DNA of 60,000 nucleotides from Hydractinia symbiolongicarpus (taxonomy: Eukaryota > Cnidaria > Hydrozoa > Anthoathecata > Hydractiniidae), in contig NC_079887.1 of assembly GCF_029227915.1 (NCBI RefSeq), positions 10,046,001-10,106,000 on the forward strand, read 5' to 3'. Shown one piece after another: positions 59,001 through 60,000 of the stretch. The position numbers were made by a program, and so were the translations under genes. The first letter of the stretch is position 1; every line of letters starts with the position of its first letter. The notes under the pieces are model-generated. The model was not told the DNA's origin. It saw only the letters and a list, made by a program, of their open reading frames with translations, and did no database searches.

Positions 59001-59596
59001 ATTGAAATATTTATTGAGATGGGCTTGTTCATTGTTTTGCATAAATTTTGTCATGTTGGACCTAAAGAAATGTCAATACTTTTCTATTGTCCAGTGTAGT
59101 TTATTATTCTTGTTTTTCACCTGTAACAAGATATAGATTTAAACTTTGCAAACGTCTTAGTGTTACTAAAATAAAATGACACCAGTTTGCTCGTACTAGA
59201 ACCTTAAATTTTGTGAATTACCATGTAGCTTTGGATGGGTTGTTGCACGTTTTGCGATTATTCTTACAAATTATTTTCACATTATCAATTTTAGTAATCG
59301 GCAGGAATTTTAAAAGAATAGCTTATGTCAGCAAATTCTTCAGCATTCATACCTAGTGTTGTCTTTAGATCCTTTTATCGTGGCATGTGAAACGTGGAAC
59401 TGGCGTTTTGGCTAAATCCGTCACAGAAAGCCGTATCAAGGAGAATTTTGAAAATCTGAAGGTCACCTTGGATGATGAAGATATGGCGAAAATTAGCGCA
59501 ATTACTACACGATTTCGATATTGTAAACAAGGTTGGGCTTTGAAGGAGGGTCAGACTCATGAAAAGGATATCTGGGATGGAGAGATGTTACGATAA
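53020..59596 (+). CDS. Aldo-keto reductase (AKR superfamily), first exon not identified
   Basis: Exons with AG/GT borders and compatible phases: 53020-53075, 53152-53512, 56680-56869, 57271-57407 and 59369-59596 (stop TAA). They total 323 codons, the normal AKR size. The product is a cytosolic (alpha/beta)8-barrel NADPH-dependent carbonyl reductase in family terms. Seen motifs: FGFGTW at the first strand; [15 protein letters not shown] with the catalytic Asp and Tyr; VTSKLW with the catalytic Lys; YLIHLPF with the active-site His; [37 protein letters not shown]; and [12 protein letters not shown] for the cofactor phosphate. All four catalytic residues are present. The substrate cannot be told. 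The initiator exon is missing from this model (see 52042-53019). Intron 2 holds a TIR element, intron 3 a tandem duplication. Confidence 0.9.
53566..54811. mobile_element. Non-autonomous TIR DNA transposon in the reductase intron
   Basis: Perfect 15-bp inverted ends AGGCCTTGCCATGAG (53567-53581) and its complement (54796-54810). Subterminal GCGAGCAAT motifs occur on both sides, including the 18-bp palindrome CGCGAGCAATTGCTCGCG at 54777-54794. No transposase ORF. A target duplication is not obvious, so the superfamily (possibly hAT-like) is uncertain. Confidence 0.65.
56918..57095 (+). repeat. Tandem duplication of a 90-bp unit in reductase intron 3
   Basis: 56918-57007 and 57008-57095 are nearly identical (one clear difference, CCACC versus ACACC), so the duplication is recent. 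A 97-codon ORF across it is a by-product. Confidence 0.85.
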
Positions 59597-59666
59597 TGGC
59601 GTTATCACCGTTTTTATGATATTAGAATAGCTCTTTATTTTGATGTATTGACGTAACAAAATAGTC

Positions 59667-59672
59667 AATAAA
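59667..59672 (+). terminator. Poly(A) signal of the aldo-keto reductase
   Basis: AATAAA 71 bp after the stop codon of the reductase, the first such hexamer downstream. The remaining 330 bp of the window show no further gene. Confidence 0.6.
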
Positions 59673-60000
59673 ATTATAGTTTCTATAGTCGATTTCTGAG
59701 TTCCCTCTAACGATGTGTAGAGGGCTATCCCGGGCACGGGGATATACTTAGTCTAAAGACGGCGATACGCGAGTTGATTATTTGTTGTTTGCATGCAGAA
59801 AGTTGCATTTTCATTCGAAATTTTTATTAAAAGCGAGGTAGATGTCTTTATAACTTTTTTCAAATGGATCCAACCGTTTTTTTTCTTGCCCAGTTGGAAG
59901 ATCTTTTCACTTTATATTTATGAATTTCGGCTCCCACATTTCCCAAATGTTCTAGTCTGTGAAACTCTATGTTGGCCATGCTATTACGTTTTTATGGGAT

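Overview
The window looks like nuclear DNA of an early-branching animal, most likely a cnidarian (possibly a hydrozoan). The DNA is AT-rich, genes are split by GT/AG introns, there is an animal Hedgehog acyltransferase-type gene, and repeats are dense (Copia LTR element, Polinton/Maverick, Helitrons, tRNA-derived SINEs, hairpin MITEs). The taxonomic call is inference; the gene and repeat calls rest on motifs, splice sites and repeat boundaries read from the sequence.

Host genes. Two copies of a P1B-type heavy-metal ATPase lie on the minus strand. Copy 2 (30105-35162) is complete in seven exons (780 codons before the stop). Copy 1 (8552 down to the left edge) shows its first five exons and runs off the window. 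Both carry CPC, DKTGT, TGES and HP motifs where the exons are visible, plus a double-cysteine N-terminal metal-binding motif as in zinc/cadmium pumps of plants, rather than the copper-pump motif expected in animals. Between them is a single-ORF MBOAT gene, best read as HHAT (10594-12060, minus). At the right end an aldo-keto reductase is spread over at least five exons on the plus strand (53020-59596).

Mobile DNA. A Copia element with only 120-bp LTRs and a TTACC target duplication (906-5523) sits in intron 4 of ATPase copy 1. An 11.8-kb decayed Polinton (16900-28719) has roughly 0.3-kb terminal inverted repeats and an AACGT target duplication. It retains protein-primed DNA polymerase B, FtsK/HerA-type packaging ATPase, major capsid protein, a late-transcription-factor-like zinc protein and several small conserved proteins. 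Its integrase is reduced to about 100 bp. Many genes stay in one frame but contain point stop codons; three small ORFs are intact. The Polinton is visibly GC-richer than its surroundings.

A head-to-tail tandem array of eight non-autonomous Helitrons (41749-44250) shows TC starts, hairpin-CTAG ends and A/T flanks. Other repeats include hairpin MITEs sharing a CCTCGTCCCCAGG-like end, two tRNA-derived SINE families, a 1.2-kb TIR element in the reductase intron, and minisatellites. The long stretches 12.1-15.1 kb, 36-41.7 kb and 44.3-51.7 kb show no convincing gene.

The two ATPase copies would be expected to export Zn/Cd-type metals, HHAT to palmitoylate Hedgehog-type ligands, and the reductase to reduce carbonyls with NADPH. 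Nothing in the sequence links these three host functions to each other.
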